Shown here: positions 50,701-60,514 of the stretch, piece after piece
Position numbering within the stretch: position 1 is the stretch's first letter
Layout of the letters: each line of letters begins with the position of its first letter
Assembly (NCBI GenBank): GCA_025558095.1
Contig: JAIVFI010000007.1
Location: forward strand, 372,001 to 436,000
DNA from: Hyaloraphidium curvatum
Taxonomy: Eukaryota; Monoblepharomycota; Hyaloraphidiomycetes; Hyaloraphidiales; Hyaloraphidiaceae
Length of the DNA stretch: 64,000 nt
Reading direction: 5' to 3'
Program-made: the position numbers and the translations under genes
The notes under the pieces: model-generated
Seen by the model: the letters and a program-made list of their open reading frames with translations, nothing else
Database searches by the model: none
Told to the model about the DNA's origin: nothing

Positions 50701-51644
50701 GCCTCGCGGCTCTGATTGCCTTGCAACCCGACACTTCCGCTGGTCTGGAGCGCCGCAAGCGGCTCGTCCAGGCGCAGGACGGCCTGTCGGCTTTCCTGAC
50801 TGCCTCTCCCGCGCTGCTTGCCAACCACATTCGCAACAACTTTTTCCGCTTACTTGTACGCTTCCGGCTTTGCCTCCCGCTCCTGCACGAGGCCGACTAC
50901 CCTGGTCTTTCCTTGCCCTGCCGGCGGGGCTGCAAGCGATCGGCCATGTCGCTGACGGGGGAGCACGCGTTCTCGGGCTGCTATGGCCGGGATCTCTTCA
51001 GTCCTGGTCACGACGACATTTGCGCGGCCATCCGCGCGGCGCTTCGCTCCATCCCGCTCCTCCGCGTGCACCCCATGCCGCCAAACCTCCTTGCGCATGG
51101 CTACGAGACTGTCACCCCGCCCACGCCTGCGGATGCTGGCCGCCTTGGCGACATTCTCATCACGCACCGCGAAACCCGGAAACGGTGGTTGCTCGAGATC
51201 AAGACCCTCACCTCTATGGCCCATTTGCACACGGGCCTGGTCTTCTCGGTCCCGGGCCACGCAGTCGAACGGCGGGTCGAGGCCGCCAGGAAGGACTACT
51301 CCCGTTTCGTCTTCAACGCCAACTTCTACCCTCTGATCGTGCTTGCTTTTGATTCGTACAGCGCTGTCTCTGCCACTTTCTCGCGCTTCTCCTCGGAGAT
51401 GGGGCGCATCCAGTATCCCGGGATCGTCGGCCGCGATGGGCAGCCCGTGGACCTCGATGGCCTTTACTCTCGTTTTGTGCGGCGCTTCCGCGAACGGATC
51501 GCGGTGGCCTGGGCTCTTGGCGTCGCGGCCCAACTCCAACACTGGCTTCAGCTGTGCACCGAAGCCGCCGCTGTCAACGCTCCGGCCCCCGCGCCGGTCG
51601 CTTTTGGTTTGAATGTAGATGAGGAGCTGATTCTTGGGGCGTAG
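47733..51644 (+). CDS. Retrotransposon ORF2: zinc fingers, reverse transcriptase, REL endonuclease
   Basis: 1303 residues. N-terminal zinc motifs: CHRCAAAFANIGALSHHHQSC, CPVDGCRF... and CGGCRRPYAANASG...H..C. A Gly/Pro/Ala linker (about residues 170-270) follows. Reverse transcriptase palm motifs are MKVDSRNAFNTLRR with Asp571, YEGNIQGDPLSSAIF, and LGYLDDLTVVG with Asp664/Asp665. A thumb region leads to CRRGCKRSAMSLTGEHAFSGC, the CCHC-like motif that precedes the endonuclease in R2-type elements. The restriction-like nuclease has Asp1140 in LGDILITHRE and Glu1155-x-Lys1157 in LLEIKTL. R2-type proteins nick the target and prime reverse transcription there. The target site of this element cannot be read off the sequence. 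Confidence 0.9.
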   Translation: MSRTPLLPYSCHRCAAAFANIGALSHHHQSCIDGDVPMAEAPAEPGLHACPVDGCRFQPTPNKNKRDGHLRVTRSPEHWLAMQRLSADALRAMGLARCGGCRRPYAANASGAGVSGQHTSCNPDAANPPLGVSLASLPPDLVEFLDRVRAERAAATGRAEGPASPAASSASPRASPPAPALMAALAAARVAADAPQDGQAQRAALAAAAAAARAAPDGGDPPGGDGAPGGNAAAGGHGNGGDPGDPGDGGPPGGPGPDPPPGGGAGAPPPEPLKHRYRTTTWSTLAFRASESFQRAYEDPAAPETDLHRTLTAYLAFGGYVMSGDYMYEQNYFAARQVNRGARRDGLRPLNYQLFKSIVLAALKGAPGAASAALSGEAVPAGFTPTLQAELEELYPGPREGEPLCRLSLPPNAPAPCPAYTDAAFLEDIWARLRRKKDGVGAGMSGFSMAKLFIVHNCENDATRRKLRPLAAMVHGVCTGRLDTPMLRPLLTDQILVPLLKPEGGLRPIGIMEGITRLAGSYLAVRHKALLRKLQQQEDLGHGVDGGAEATAHAVNAWLAAFPDHVVMKVDSRNAFNTLRRLFAREVVRQVPQLIPYYNLVYSRPSHAYFRDRRSAELLFRITMYEGNIQGDPLSSAIFSCAMSRMLRPIRSGHPDCLILGYLDDLTVVGPLDSVMAVLGEVRDGLSSLGMTHRPDKSYLLSLSTNPAVLERVRAAGAAHNIRVAGFPPHEADPEVHATASAPGSPDFARSCGLKVVGAPVGTPAYVESFLAAKIDSIAALLDDIERAALGYAMPADIPSLQGLYSLLRLCVTQLFSFWLRILPPSVTQPFARRLDNALFTTFLRLLGDRAEDLDPLSVEGRTVREQVFLGLHYSGMGLLSSEKVASAAYLSSLNLTAGPLDAMLGLRTSARGVGVEHVRELVPVIEALRPAFERVEDDTAAAYAEAARAGQPVGAAPARRTLPADASFFAQPVWHGLQSDLTRLEDQRRLAALIALQPDTSAGLERRKRLVQAQDGLSAFLTASPALLANHIRNNFFRLLVRFRLCLPLLHEADYPGLSLPCRRGCKRSAMSLTGEHAFSGCYGRDLFSPGHDDICAAIRAALRSIPLLRVHPMPPNLLAHGYETVTPPTPADAGRLGDILITHRETRKRWLLEIKTLTSMAHLHTGLVFSVPGHAVERRVEAARKDYSRFVFNANFYPLIVLAFDSYSAVSATFSRFSSEMGRIQYPGIVGRDGQPVDLDGLYSRFVRRFRERIAVAWALGVAAQLQHWLQLCTEAAAVNAPAPAPVAFGLNVDEELILGA

Positions 51645-51744
51645 GGGGATTTCTAAGTGTACGGTGGGATTGCTAGCTCCTCATTACACACACGACCGCC
51701 AGCCGAATCTGGAGGACCTACAGGACGGGGAACTCCATTCGAGC

Positions 51745-52041
51745 ATGCTGCGACGGCCGCCGACGGTGATTGCGCTGAAGCGCGAGGACTTTGAGGAGCT
51801 CGCAAAGATCCGCGCGGCCGAGAAGCGCGCGGCCGCCGGGCTCAAGACGTCGCCCGAGGGCCTGTCGGGCGCGTCGTCGCGCGTGTCGGGCTCGGTGTTC
51901 GGCGACACGCCGCGCACCAGCGCCGGGGGCTCGCCGCAGTCGGCGGACGGCTTCACCGCAGCCGGCATCCGCTCGGACGACGCGGCCCACCAGCGCGCCG
52001 CCGCGCAGTCGGTCGCGCAGAGGATCGGATTGAGGCGCTAG
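51745..52041 (+). CDS. CDC26: Anaphase-promoting complex subunit CDC26 (APC12)
   Basis: 98-residue protein. The N-terminus MLRRPPTVIALKREDFEELA closely follows the CDC26 consensus MLRR-P-T-x-I-x-L...D-x-E-E, which inserts into the TPR groove of APC6/Cdc16 and stabilises it. The remainder (SGASSRVSGSVFGDTPRTS) is Ser/Gly-rich and disordered, as in other family members. APC/C is the ubiquitin ligase driving anaphase and mitotic exit. The retrotransposon ends 100 bp or less upstream. Stop codon 13 bp from that of the convergent acylaminoacyl peptidase. Confidence 0.82.
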   Translation: MLRRPPTVIALKREDFEELAKIRAAEKRAAAGLKTSPEGLSGASSRVSGSVFGDTPRTSAGGSPQSADGFTAAGIRSDDAAHQRAAAQSVAQRIGLRR

Positions 52042-52054
52042 CAGTCTATTGCTT

Positions 52055-54392
52055 TCACGGCGCCTGCGCTTTGGGCATGTTGGCGAGGAAGAACGTCAGC
52101 ATGGCCTCGAAGCCTATTTGGATCGCACATGAGCAACCGGGCAGGGCAACGGCCACCGGAAGACTTTACCTCGGATCTCGGCGTCCATGCCGTCGAGGGG
52201 ATGCCCGTTCTCGGGGAACCACAGGCAGTGGGCGTCGCGGCCGCGCGCCTTGAGCTGATGCAGGTAGTTCAGGCCGTCTTGCGGCGGCACGCGCTTGTCG
52301 ATATCTCCGAGCATGAGCAGGACGGGCGTCTCGACGGCGTCGATCCCGCTGATGGGGCTCATGGCAAAGAGCTTGGTGTACGTGTCGGGGTCGAGGATAG
52401 ACGGCTTGGCATAGTCGTAGGCCATCCCCGATTCTTCGTAGGACCAGCTCGGAATGTCCGAAGTCAGCACCATGTGGCCCATGTTGAGCACGGGATTTCG
52501 CATGACGGCTTCAACGGGGTGTCAGGATGGCCAATATCATCGGAGACGGCAAAACTCACCTGCTTTGAAGAGTTTCGGGTACTTCGCGATCAAGTGGCCC
52601 GTGATGTAGCCCCCGTGCGAGCCACCGGTGACAAAGACGGCTTCGGAGTCGACTCCTTCGCTTTTCAGCGCAGCCTGCGCGCAGGCGTGCGTGTCCTCGA
52701 TGTCGAGCGTGCCGACATTCCCGACGAGCGCGTCGACAGAGGCCTGTCCGTACCCAACTGAGCCCGTGAAGTTCACCATCACGACGACGAAGCCGAGGGC
52801 GGCGAGGCCGACGGGGTAGAGCATAAAGTCGGTCGCGAAGGCCGAGTTTGGGCCGCCATGGGGGTTGACGACCAACGGCGGCTTCGCACCCAGTCCCGAC
52901 AGCCCTCCCGATACCCCATCGGCAGGTCGCAGGACGATGAAATCAACAAATTCGCTCACGCTGACCACCTTCGACGTGATGCCCGAGAGAATGGTCCGAG
53001 CCGGGCTGGGAAGGGGCGAGGAAGCCAGGGGCGTCCACTTGGCTGCGGGCCGCCCGCCCTCATCCGCCAGCGTGCCCAAAACAAGCTTGCTGGGAAACGT
53101 GAGGGTCTGCCTAGACGCCAGGATGTAGCCACCCGTGACGTCGAGCACGGAAAAGGAGGCGTCCAGATCTCCGGTCAGCTTCGTAACGGCACCAGTGGCG
53201 ACGTCGACGGCGAGAATATCGCGGTGCGAACGCCACATGGAGTTGCACACGACGTGGATGCCCGAAGATCCCTTGGCGAAGCATGAGACCGGCAGGTTGT
53301 CGACATAGAGGCCGGGGAAAGCGGTCGAGTCTGCGGCCTTGGCAACCACGTCGACCAGGATAGCGGGAGCGGATCCGTCGATCTTCATCTGCGAGCGACT
53401 GTCAGTGACAGTCTTCGTGCAGATATCGTTCAGGTCACCTTTATGAGCCGCGCGCACGAGTTGTGAGTTGCGTTCGTTACCGGGTTCGAGAGGTACACGA
53501 TCTCGCTCCCGTCCGGGGTGACGCGCGGGCACCTGGCACCCTCGTCCGGGCTGATCTTGGCCAGGCCATCGCCGTTCAGGCCGCAAGTGTAGAGGCCCCC
53601 GGGCCTGTTAAAGCAGTACACCGAACCGTGCTTGGGCGAAGACTCCTCCAGCGCGTGGAACAGCAGGGCCGAATCGCCCCGGATGAACACGGGCTGCCCG
53701 GGCGACAGCGACAGCGTGCTCAGCGCGGTCGCTTTCTTCGCGTCCAGATCGACCACGACGAGCGTCGGCTTGCCCTTCTTGTCCGAGTATCGCTCCCCCC
53801 ACGTCTGCCGGTACAGGAACGCGTGTAGGCCCTCGGCGGGAATCTTCTCCTCGGCAATGTACGCCAGCAGCCGTCCGCTGGCGGAGCAGGCAATCCCGCC
53901 AAAGAACTCGTCGGTGTAGAAATCTCCGTGCACGTCCGTCACCTCAACGCGCTCAAGACAGCCCGAATCGTTGCCGATCTCGACGAACCGCCGCTTCTTC
54001 TCTTTCTCGGTGACGATGCGAGTGGCCAGCTGGGTTCCGCCGGGTCCGAACGCAGTGGCGGCGACCTGCGGCGAGACTTCCACGGGGAATCCGACCCGGC
54101 GGGACGAAACTCCCCCATCGGCGCCAATGTCCACCGCAAACGCGACCGATGTCTTGCGCTTCGCTTTGGCAAGCAGATCCCTCTGCGTGAAGACGGCCTG
54201 CACGTCCGCGCTCGTGGGGGACACGGAGACGATGCTGCCCGACGCAACCGAAGGCAGCGTGCTCAACGTCTCGTACACTGTCTGAATGCGTTTGTCGGCT
54301 TCGGCCTGGAGTCCTTCGGGAAGCCACGGCGCGGATATGGTGTTTCCAGGACCAGCCACAGGCAGCTGCGACGCGTCGGCGTTGGGAGCCAT
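52055..54392 (-). CDS. APEH: Acylaminoacyl-peptidase (prolyl oligopeptidase family S9C)
   Basis: Exons (complement) 52055-52113, 52170-52508, 52560-53388 and 53439-54392; 726 residues, the normal size for APEH. The enzyme releases N-acylated amino acids from blocked peptides in the cytosol. The N-terminal two thirds are a beta-propeller (repeated strands such as GGTQLATRIVTEK, GRLLAYIAEEK, PDGSEIVYLS). The hydrolase domain carries PPLVVNPHGGPNSAF (oxyanion hole), the nucleophile GGSHGGYITGHLIAKYP, the Asp in LLMLGDIDKRVPPQDG, and the His in FPENGHPLDG. The AAVMRNPVLNMGHMV and SDIPSWSYEESG segments are characteristic of APEH. Head-to-tail with Rho-GDI. Confidence 0.93.
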
Positions 54393-54503
54393 GTTGACGC
54401 GTCGCTGCCGTCATCAGATCACTGGTGCAGGCATCGGAGCACGCCAGGTGTAGAGAAACGATGTTCATTCAATCATCACATTGCAAAGAAAGAAAAGATA
54501 CGC

Positions 54504-55406
54504 TCAACTCCAGTCTTTCTTGATCTCCATTTTCTGCCGCGAAGGTGAGCATCTGGCTCCGGTCGAGCGCTGTCACGCGCACTCACCCATGCCCACTCCA
54601 GATGCCGCACTTTGTCGTCGTCGATAAAGGCAGACCGTACGTCGTACGTCCCCCGCGCCATCATCCCGCTGGGCGCCTCCTCTGCCGGGAACTTCTTCTC
54701 GTACGCCGCCTCCTGCGGCCCGTACGATCCGACCATCTCCTCCGCCTTGTCGACGGCAACGCCCAGTCGCTTGACAACGTGGAGATACTTGAGCCCCGTC
54801 ACGATCTCGTGCTGGATCTTGAAGCGAAGCTTCAGCTGGTACGTCGCGCCCTCCTTGATCACGATCGGCTTGGAGGCCTGGAGCTTGGCAATCGCCGCTG
54901 CGTTGCGATGCGCTCGTCAGCAATCGCGACACCGAATTGCATTCGCGCTCGCGCGTTCCCACCGGGGCTGGAAACATCCATGACAACGTCCTGCCGTCCC
55001 GGCACCTCCAGCGCGAGCGACAGCACCACGACCTTGCGCGGATCGTCTTTCGGGCCCGCCGGAGCGGCGTCTCCCTTGATCCCCAGGGACTAGCGGCCTA
55101 GAGGCGTCAGACTCGGGTGTGGAGTCGACCGACGCGTCGAGCCGCACCTCCTTCCACTTCCTCAGGCTCTCATCCTCGGCATCGAGATCTACGCGTCAAA
55201 GAATTCCGAAAAAACACGTCAGACATCGCCCAGAAGGAGCTGTCCGGGCAACCGAGCGCACTTGCGTACTCCTGGACGGACTTCTTTGCCGTGATTTGGT
55301 ACCCCCTGCGGCTCCGTCAGCGCGACGCGACGCGTTCGGGCCGCCCCGGGGACACATACGCATCCGAGGGTTTGAGTTCGTCCTCTTCCGGACCAGGTTT
55401 GGACAT
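54504..55406 (-). CDS. RDI1: Rho GDP-dissociation inhibitor
   Basis: From ATG 55406 to TGA 54504. First exons are 55360-55406 and 55262-55305, with a third from 55198; the last intron has a GTGAGT donor and ends just before KMEIKKDWS. Typical features are DELKPSDAGYQ, KKSVQEYAN, LDAEDESLRKWKE, VVVLSLALEVPGR (start of the immunoglobulin-like domain), VIKEGATYQLKLRFKIQHEI, GLKYLHVVKRLGV, MVGSYGPQEAAYEKKFP, EEAPSGMMARGTYDVRSAF and DDDKVRHLEW. Rho-GDI extracts prenylated Rho GTPases from membranes and keeps them inactive in the cytosol, important for polarised growth. One or two internal junctions between 54880 and 55120 are only approximate. Confidence 0.9.
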
Positions 55407-55597
55407 CTTTTCGGTGGCAGAGGCAGCCGAAGTTGGCCGAAAGACGTGTCGATCGCTGATCACCGCCCTTGCCGCAAAGGCTCAGACAAAGAGCAATCGA
55501 TTCGCAATCGAGGCAATACATAGGCATCTAATCTAAGCAGGTGCAAGAAGAAGGATTTCCGGAAGTGTGTCTGGTGTACGTGGGCATGGAGTCCAGC

Positions 55598-56755
55598 TCA
55601 GATCGCCCGCCTCTTCCCGTTGGCGTTGCAAATCGACGACATCTCCCTTTCGCGGATGCGCTCAAGGATCTGCTGAGTCTTTCCCATGATCCTCGGCTTC
55701 TTGAGCCGCTCCACCACCCCGTTGAGGTCGCCGTTTTGGTAAGCCTTTTTGAAAAGCCTCGCATAGACGTCGATAGAATCCTGCGAGAGCTTGAAGAGGG
55801 AAGCGATCGCTTCCTTGGCCGGCCACTGCGAAGTATCGAGCTCGTTTGACTGGCCGATCGCCAACGCTGCCCTGCAGGCTGCGGCGTACAGCGACCTGGG
55901 TTCCGGCGATCTGTTGAGCTGGAGCATCACGCCAGCCCGACCGGCGGTGAAAACAGACACGGAGAACTGGATAAAAGTCTCGCTGAAGCTCTCGGCGGCT
56001 GTAGTGAGGTCGGCCTCCATGATCCTTCCGTAACGAGTGGTGCGTTCGCGCTCGGCGACTTCGACGGACAGGGAAGGGTCGTTGGGGACCTCCTTCCAAG
56101 GCACTTGCTTCTTCAGTTCGTCGAAAGCCCCGCGAATCTGCTGGGCATCGACCCCGAAGAAGAGATTGGCCAGGTCCTTCCAGGCAAAGTGCTCGGCGTT
56201 TGCCACTTCGATCGAGCCGCGCATCAGGCAAGCCCCGAGGAGAGCGTCCCTCTGCGTCGAATGGTGGGGAAAGTCTTCCGCCTTGACCGCCGTGGCGTAA
56301 AAGTCCTTGGCGGCCCTTATGGTGTTGGCCCTGATCTCGTGCTCAACCGTCAAGCAGTCCAAAAGGGCCCAACCGTCCTTGATCTTCTCTTCGACATCAC
56401 TGCCGAGCTTCTTGTTTGCGGCTTGCAGCGCCTTGGTGTGGATGCTGGAAGAAGGGCCGATGGTTGTACCCGAAGCCGTGATGAGGTGCTTCTGGAGAAG
56501 CGCATCCAGATGCGTAACCCTCGAGGGATCACCGCGCCCGGTTTGCGCATCATCCGCAAAGACGCGGTGCTCTGCGGTCTCATCAATGATTTGCGAGCCG
56601 CACACGACGCCGCATTTGAGGCAGACGTTGAAGCCTTCGCCACGGTCCTCGATGATCGTTGTGCCGGGACCGCAATCACGGCACTCGAGTCGGATCGTGA
56701 GGTCGGGAGCCTGCTTCTGCTCTTTGCCGACGGCGTCGGTCGGAAAAATTGGCAT
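55598..56755 (-). CDS. SUA7: Transcription initiation factor TFIIB
   Basis: Intronless, 385 residues from ATG 56755; the frame extends upstream only through a GTG. The N-terminal zinc ribbon has CRDC and CLKCGVVCG, 16 residues apart, with the B-finger/reader region ETAEHRVFADDAQTGRGDPSR. Two cyclin folds follow (KLGSDVEEKIKDGWALLDCL to ELKKQVPW, and AESFSETFIQFSVSVFTAG to KKAYQN). TFIIB bridges TBP and RNA polymerase II and helps set the start site. The second linker and C-terminal tail (KKPRIMGKTQQILERIRERE) are basic. Ser/Leu substitutions in the second fold make it more divergent than the first. Divergent from the MBP1-type gene across 687 bp. Confidence 0.92.
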   Translation of the reverse strand: MPIFPTDAVGKEQKQAPDLTIRLECRDCGPGTTIIEDRGEGFNVCLKCGVVCGSQIIDETAEHRVFADDAQTGRGDPSRVTHLDALLQKHLITASGTTIGPSSSIHTKALQAANKKLGSDVEEKIKDGWALLDCLTVEHEIRANTIRAAKDFYATAVKAEDFPHHSTQRDALLGACLMRGSIEVANAEHFAWKDLANLFFGVDAQQIRGAFDELKKQVPWKEVPNDPSLSVEVAERERTTRYGRIMEADLTTAAESFSETFIQFSVSVFTAGRAGVMLQLNRSPEPRSLYAAACRAALAIGQSNELDTSQWPAKEAIASLFKLSQDSIDVYARLFKKAYQNGDLNGVVERLKKPRIMGKTQQILERIREREMSSICNANGKRRAI

Positions 56756-57442
56756 CGCCGGGACGGGGGGCAGGCAGGCAGGTGGACTTTGCTGCCGGGC
56801 GGACACAACGAACTACACGGAGTCTCTCCTTCACGAGGCTCTTTCTGGGTAGCAGCGACTAAGGACGTGAGGAGCATGATGGTAAGAATTCACCCGAGGC
56901 ACAACTTGACGACCCCAAAGTCTCTGGAGGAGAGGCCCCGGGGGTCGCCTGCGAGTTGAGAGACGCACCTTGCGAGCAATGTGCCCAACAGTTTCAAGGG
57001 AAATCAAGCGAGCAACGGCTGGAGTGCTTCGGTATACAGTGAGAGAGTACGCTGCGGGCCCCGCAGGGTTGTCACGGCGCTGGGAGGGGTGGGAGCGGGC
57101 CGAGTGATTGAGGTGAAGTTCGCTCCCTTCGTGCCCCGGCGCCCTCGCGAATTCCCTAGGTTTCTTTGAGAGGTGGTTAGCGAGCATCGGCGCCTTAGCG
57201 ATCGAATACGAAAAATTCCTGCCAGCGCACTTTGTCGAGTTCAACGGCGAGCCTTCCCCCGGGCCTCTCGCGGCGCCCGACCGCGTTTCGCGCGTGCGGC
57301 AGAGACCCAACCCCTTCGCCGCGCCCGCCGGCTGGGCGTCTGCCGCCGCGGGCCGCCCCGGAACGCCCGACGCGCGTCAGCCGTCGCATACTCCGGTGCC
57401 CGCTTCCGGTCCCGGCCGCCTGCAGGCCACAATCTCGCCAGG
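56756..57442. promoter_or_regulatory. Long divergent promoter between TFIIB and the MBP1-type gene
   Basis: 687 bp, the longest gene-free stretch outside mobile elements. Open frames on both strands here lack motifs. At 57287-57294 the top strand reads TTTCGCGC, whose reverse complement contains CGCGAAA, an SCB/E2F-like core recognised by the SBF/MBF family. It lies 150 bp before the MBP1-type start, so autoregulation is possible but unproven. Confidence 0.5.
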
Positions 57443-60351
57443 ATGGCGGCGCCACCGCGGCCGCCGCCGATTCACAGGTGCGCCGCCCGCTGGCGCCTCC
57501 CCCGCCGCCGCTGAGACCGCCGATCCGCAGTGCCGTCTATTCTGGCATTCCGGTCTTCGAGATGGTGGGCGAGCCCGGGCTGCGGTGCGGGCGCATCTGA
57601 CACGGCCGACAGAACGTCAACGGCGTGTCGGTCATGAAGCGGAAGTCGGACCACTACATGAATGCCACGCAGCTGCTCAAGGTTGCGGGCTTCAGCAAAC
57701 CCCGCAGGACAAAGATCCTGGAGCGGGAGATCATCCAAGGTCGGGCAATCGTTGTTCAGGATTGGGGCCGTTCTGGAGTCGAATGGGGATGCTGATTCGA
57801 CGGGCCCGGTCTCCCAGATCCGGACCACGAGAAGATTCAAGGCGGGTACGGCAAGTACCAGGGCACTTGGTGGGAGGACTTGCTTTCGCCTCCCGTTCTT
57901 CTTTCTCATGCATGGTACCGCGCCGGCCAGGATTCCCCTCGAATCCACCCGCGTGCTCGCGCGGCGCTACAAGATTGAGCACCATCTCAACCCCCTGATC
58001 GAATTCGGCCTTTCCGGAACCGCCGTCGCCCCCCGCAAACCCTCGCAAGCGGGACGTGGGGGAGCGCTGTCAGCCTCGCCCGGGGCTGCTCGCGGCGGCC
58101 GGGGCAGGGGGCGCGGTAGGGGCCGTGGGCGGGGCCGCGGCCGAGGACGCGGCGGCTACCGGCCTGGCGCCCGTACCGGCGAAACGGACGACGACGAGGA
58201 GGAAGACGAGGAGTCCGCGGACGAGGAGGAGTTTCCCGATTCGCTGGAGGAGGACATTGAGCCCGAAGGGGACGGCGTCGCCAGCGCAGCGGGTTATACT
58301 CGGGGCAACGAGGACTCGGACGATGACGACGAGTCTGGAGACGAACCGACCTACATGGCACAGGACCATTACCCTGCCGAGGGCGCAGAGAGCGTCGAGG
58401 AGCAGACCAACAACGGCGAGGCGGCCGCTGTCGCCTCCCCTGCGCCGGACGGCAGCGCCCAGAGCGACTACGGGGGCTACACCGCAGAACAGGGTGCGGA
58501 GTACCTAAGCAACGCGGCTGGCCCTTCCCACCCCGCAGCGGGACAGTCGGGATCCAACGCCGTCGTCCCGTACGACAACCAGGACGGACCCAACGGACAG
58601 TACCTGAGCCCCGGCAAGCGCCCACGGGCCAGTCGCTACGATGCTTCTCCCGAACGCGGCCGGGCGCCGAGCCCGCGGTCCGATAAGCCGCGGAACCGGG
58701 TGCACGACTGGCAAAAGGAGGTTCTCATGGCCATCTTTGAGGACGAAAACAGCTCCAACACCTCCCACATCCTCCACCTCCTCACCAGCAATGGCATGAC
58801 GATCGACTACCTGCTGGATCAGGAAGGTTGGTTTGCTGGAGGCGGCCGCAGCACCGGACCGCTGATCGTGTTTGGCAGCCCACTCGGCGATCCACTGGGC
58901 GGCCGCACTAGGCCGGATAAAGATCGTCAAGATGCTCCTTAAGCACGGCGCCGACGTCAAGCTGCTCAACTTGAACGGAGAGACGGCGCTGATGAGGGCC
59001 GTGCTCGTCGTCAACAACTACGAGTCGCAGACCTACCCCAAGCTCATCGAGCTTCTCCGGGACATCGTCTTTTACGCCGACAACGACGGGCGCACGGTGC
59101 TGCACCACATTGCGCGGACGTCGGGCAACAACGAGAGCAAGCGGCTCATCACGGCGTCCAAGTACTACATGAAGCACACGGCCCAGTGGCTCCAGTCCAA
59201 CAGCGGCATCATCCCCACTTTCATCGACTTTGAGGACAAGAACGGGGACACGGCGCTCAACATTGCCTGCCGGAACCGCAACGCGAGCGTCGCCGAGTCG
59301 CTGCTGGGGCTGGGCGCCAAGACCGACACCCCCAACCACGCGGGCAAGCGCCCGACGGACTATGCGCAGCTCGACGCGAAGCTTGCGGCGCTGTTTGGGC
59401 TGCCGGCCGCGGTCGGCGCCTTTGTCGTGGATGAGGACGACGAGGACGAGAAGGAGCCGCTCTCGTTGCTCAACGGTGCGCTGGCACAAGGTGGCGAGCG
59501 AGGGGTCCTCGCGCTCGGCGGCGCGGGAGCTGGGTCGGGGGCACCAGGGGACGATGCAAGGGTCGGCAAGGTCATTGGCAGTGAGTGCGGTCGTCGCTTG
59601 CGGTCTTCCGCGACGATTCACGAGGTGTGCCGCGCAGCCGTCCACGATCTCGTCAAGTCTCTGTCGACCTCGTTCCAGAACGAGCTTAACCACCGGGATC
59701 GGAAATTTCAGCTGATCCAGGAGAACATTCAGGCCGCGGCGCAGCACCTGGAAGACGCTCGGCGGACATTCACGGAGCTTACGGAAAAGGAGGCAAAGAT
59801 GCGGGAAGACAAGGCCACGGCGGAGCGCCTTGAGGCAGAGCTGATGCGAGTGCTCACCACCGTCGGGCAGCCGCTGAAAACGGGAGCTCCTGCGCCGTCA
59901 TCGACCGAGGCACCAGCGTCTGCGGATGCCGTGCGCGAGGATGGGATGGCCATCGACGGGGAGGCACCAGCAGGTGGGCAGGTCGAGGCACGGTTGCTTG
60001 TTGCAACTTAACCGTTGGACGCCTTCAGGACCGATGGCCGACGCGCCCTCTGGCAAGAAGGTCGACTTGGCACCGGAGTCAATGCCTGTCGACCATCCCC
60101 CGCCATACGCCGAGGCCGCAGGCGCCCACCCAGAAGGCGAACTGTCGGATCTCGGCAAGCTCAAAGCACAGCTGCTGCTCGTCAACGAGCGCAAGGCGTA
60201 CCTCGTCTCGCGGATAGCCGCGTACGAGCAGCAGCAGGCCTCGCGGGAGGCCAAGCTGAAGGAGATCATTGCCAAGGCAACGGGGTTCCCGCCGGAGAAC
60301 ATGGACGACGCCATGCTGAAGGCGCTTTTGGACGAGCTGCAGGCGGACTAG
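57443..60351 (+). CDS. MBP1: MBP1/SWI4-type APSES-ankyrin cell-cycle transcription factor
   Basis: Seven exons: 57443-57477, 57531-57564, 57613-57739, 57818-57869, 57931-58826, 58879-59973 and 60029-60351; 853 residues in frame throughout. The APSES (KilA-N) DNA-binding domain begins at once: AVYSGIPVFEMNVNG, VMKRKSDHYMNATQLLKVAG, RTKILEREIIQ, EKIQGGYGKYQGTWIPLE. Directly after it is an RG-rich tract (about 58095-58165) and an acidic region. Ankyrin repeats follow (SAIHWAAALGRIKIVKMLLK, DGRTVLHHIARTSG, NGDTALNIACRNRNASVAESL), then a coiled coil and the C-terminal heterodimerisation segment ending LLDELQAD. With a Swi6-like partner it would drive G1/S genes through MCB or SCB sites. The stop at 60009 in the unspliced frame lies inside the last intron. 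Confidence 0.94.
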
Positions 60352-60514
60352 TGTGGACAGAGGGTGCCGTCTGGGGACGAGGCAATAACTTAGCTGCATG
60401 GACGGATGGTTCGGGGGTGCGTCGATGATGTACGGGCTCCGCTCTGCGTTGGAAGACAGTGATCATGGAAGAACGATTTACATCAACAGTCCTCAGTCCC
60501 AACTCCAGGTGCGA

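Larger units (their letters stand above)
46885..51644 (+). mobile_element. Non-LTR retrotransposon with restriction-like endonuclease
   Basis: Two open frames in tandem (46885-47736 and 47733-51644) that overlap by ATGA. The second encodes zinc fingers, reverse transcriptase, a CCHC-like motif and a C-terminal PD-(D/E)XK endonuclease, the R2/CRE/NeSL-type order. No long terminal repeats, poly(A) or clear target-site duplications were seen. It lies between the SNAP-like gene and CDC26, with its ORF2 stop 100 bp before the CDC26 start. Frames are unbroken, so the copy may be young. Exact ends are unknown. Confidence 0.85.
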
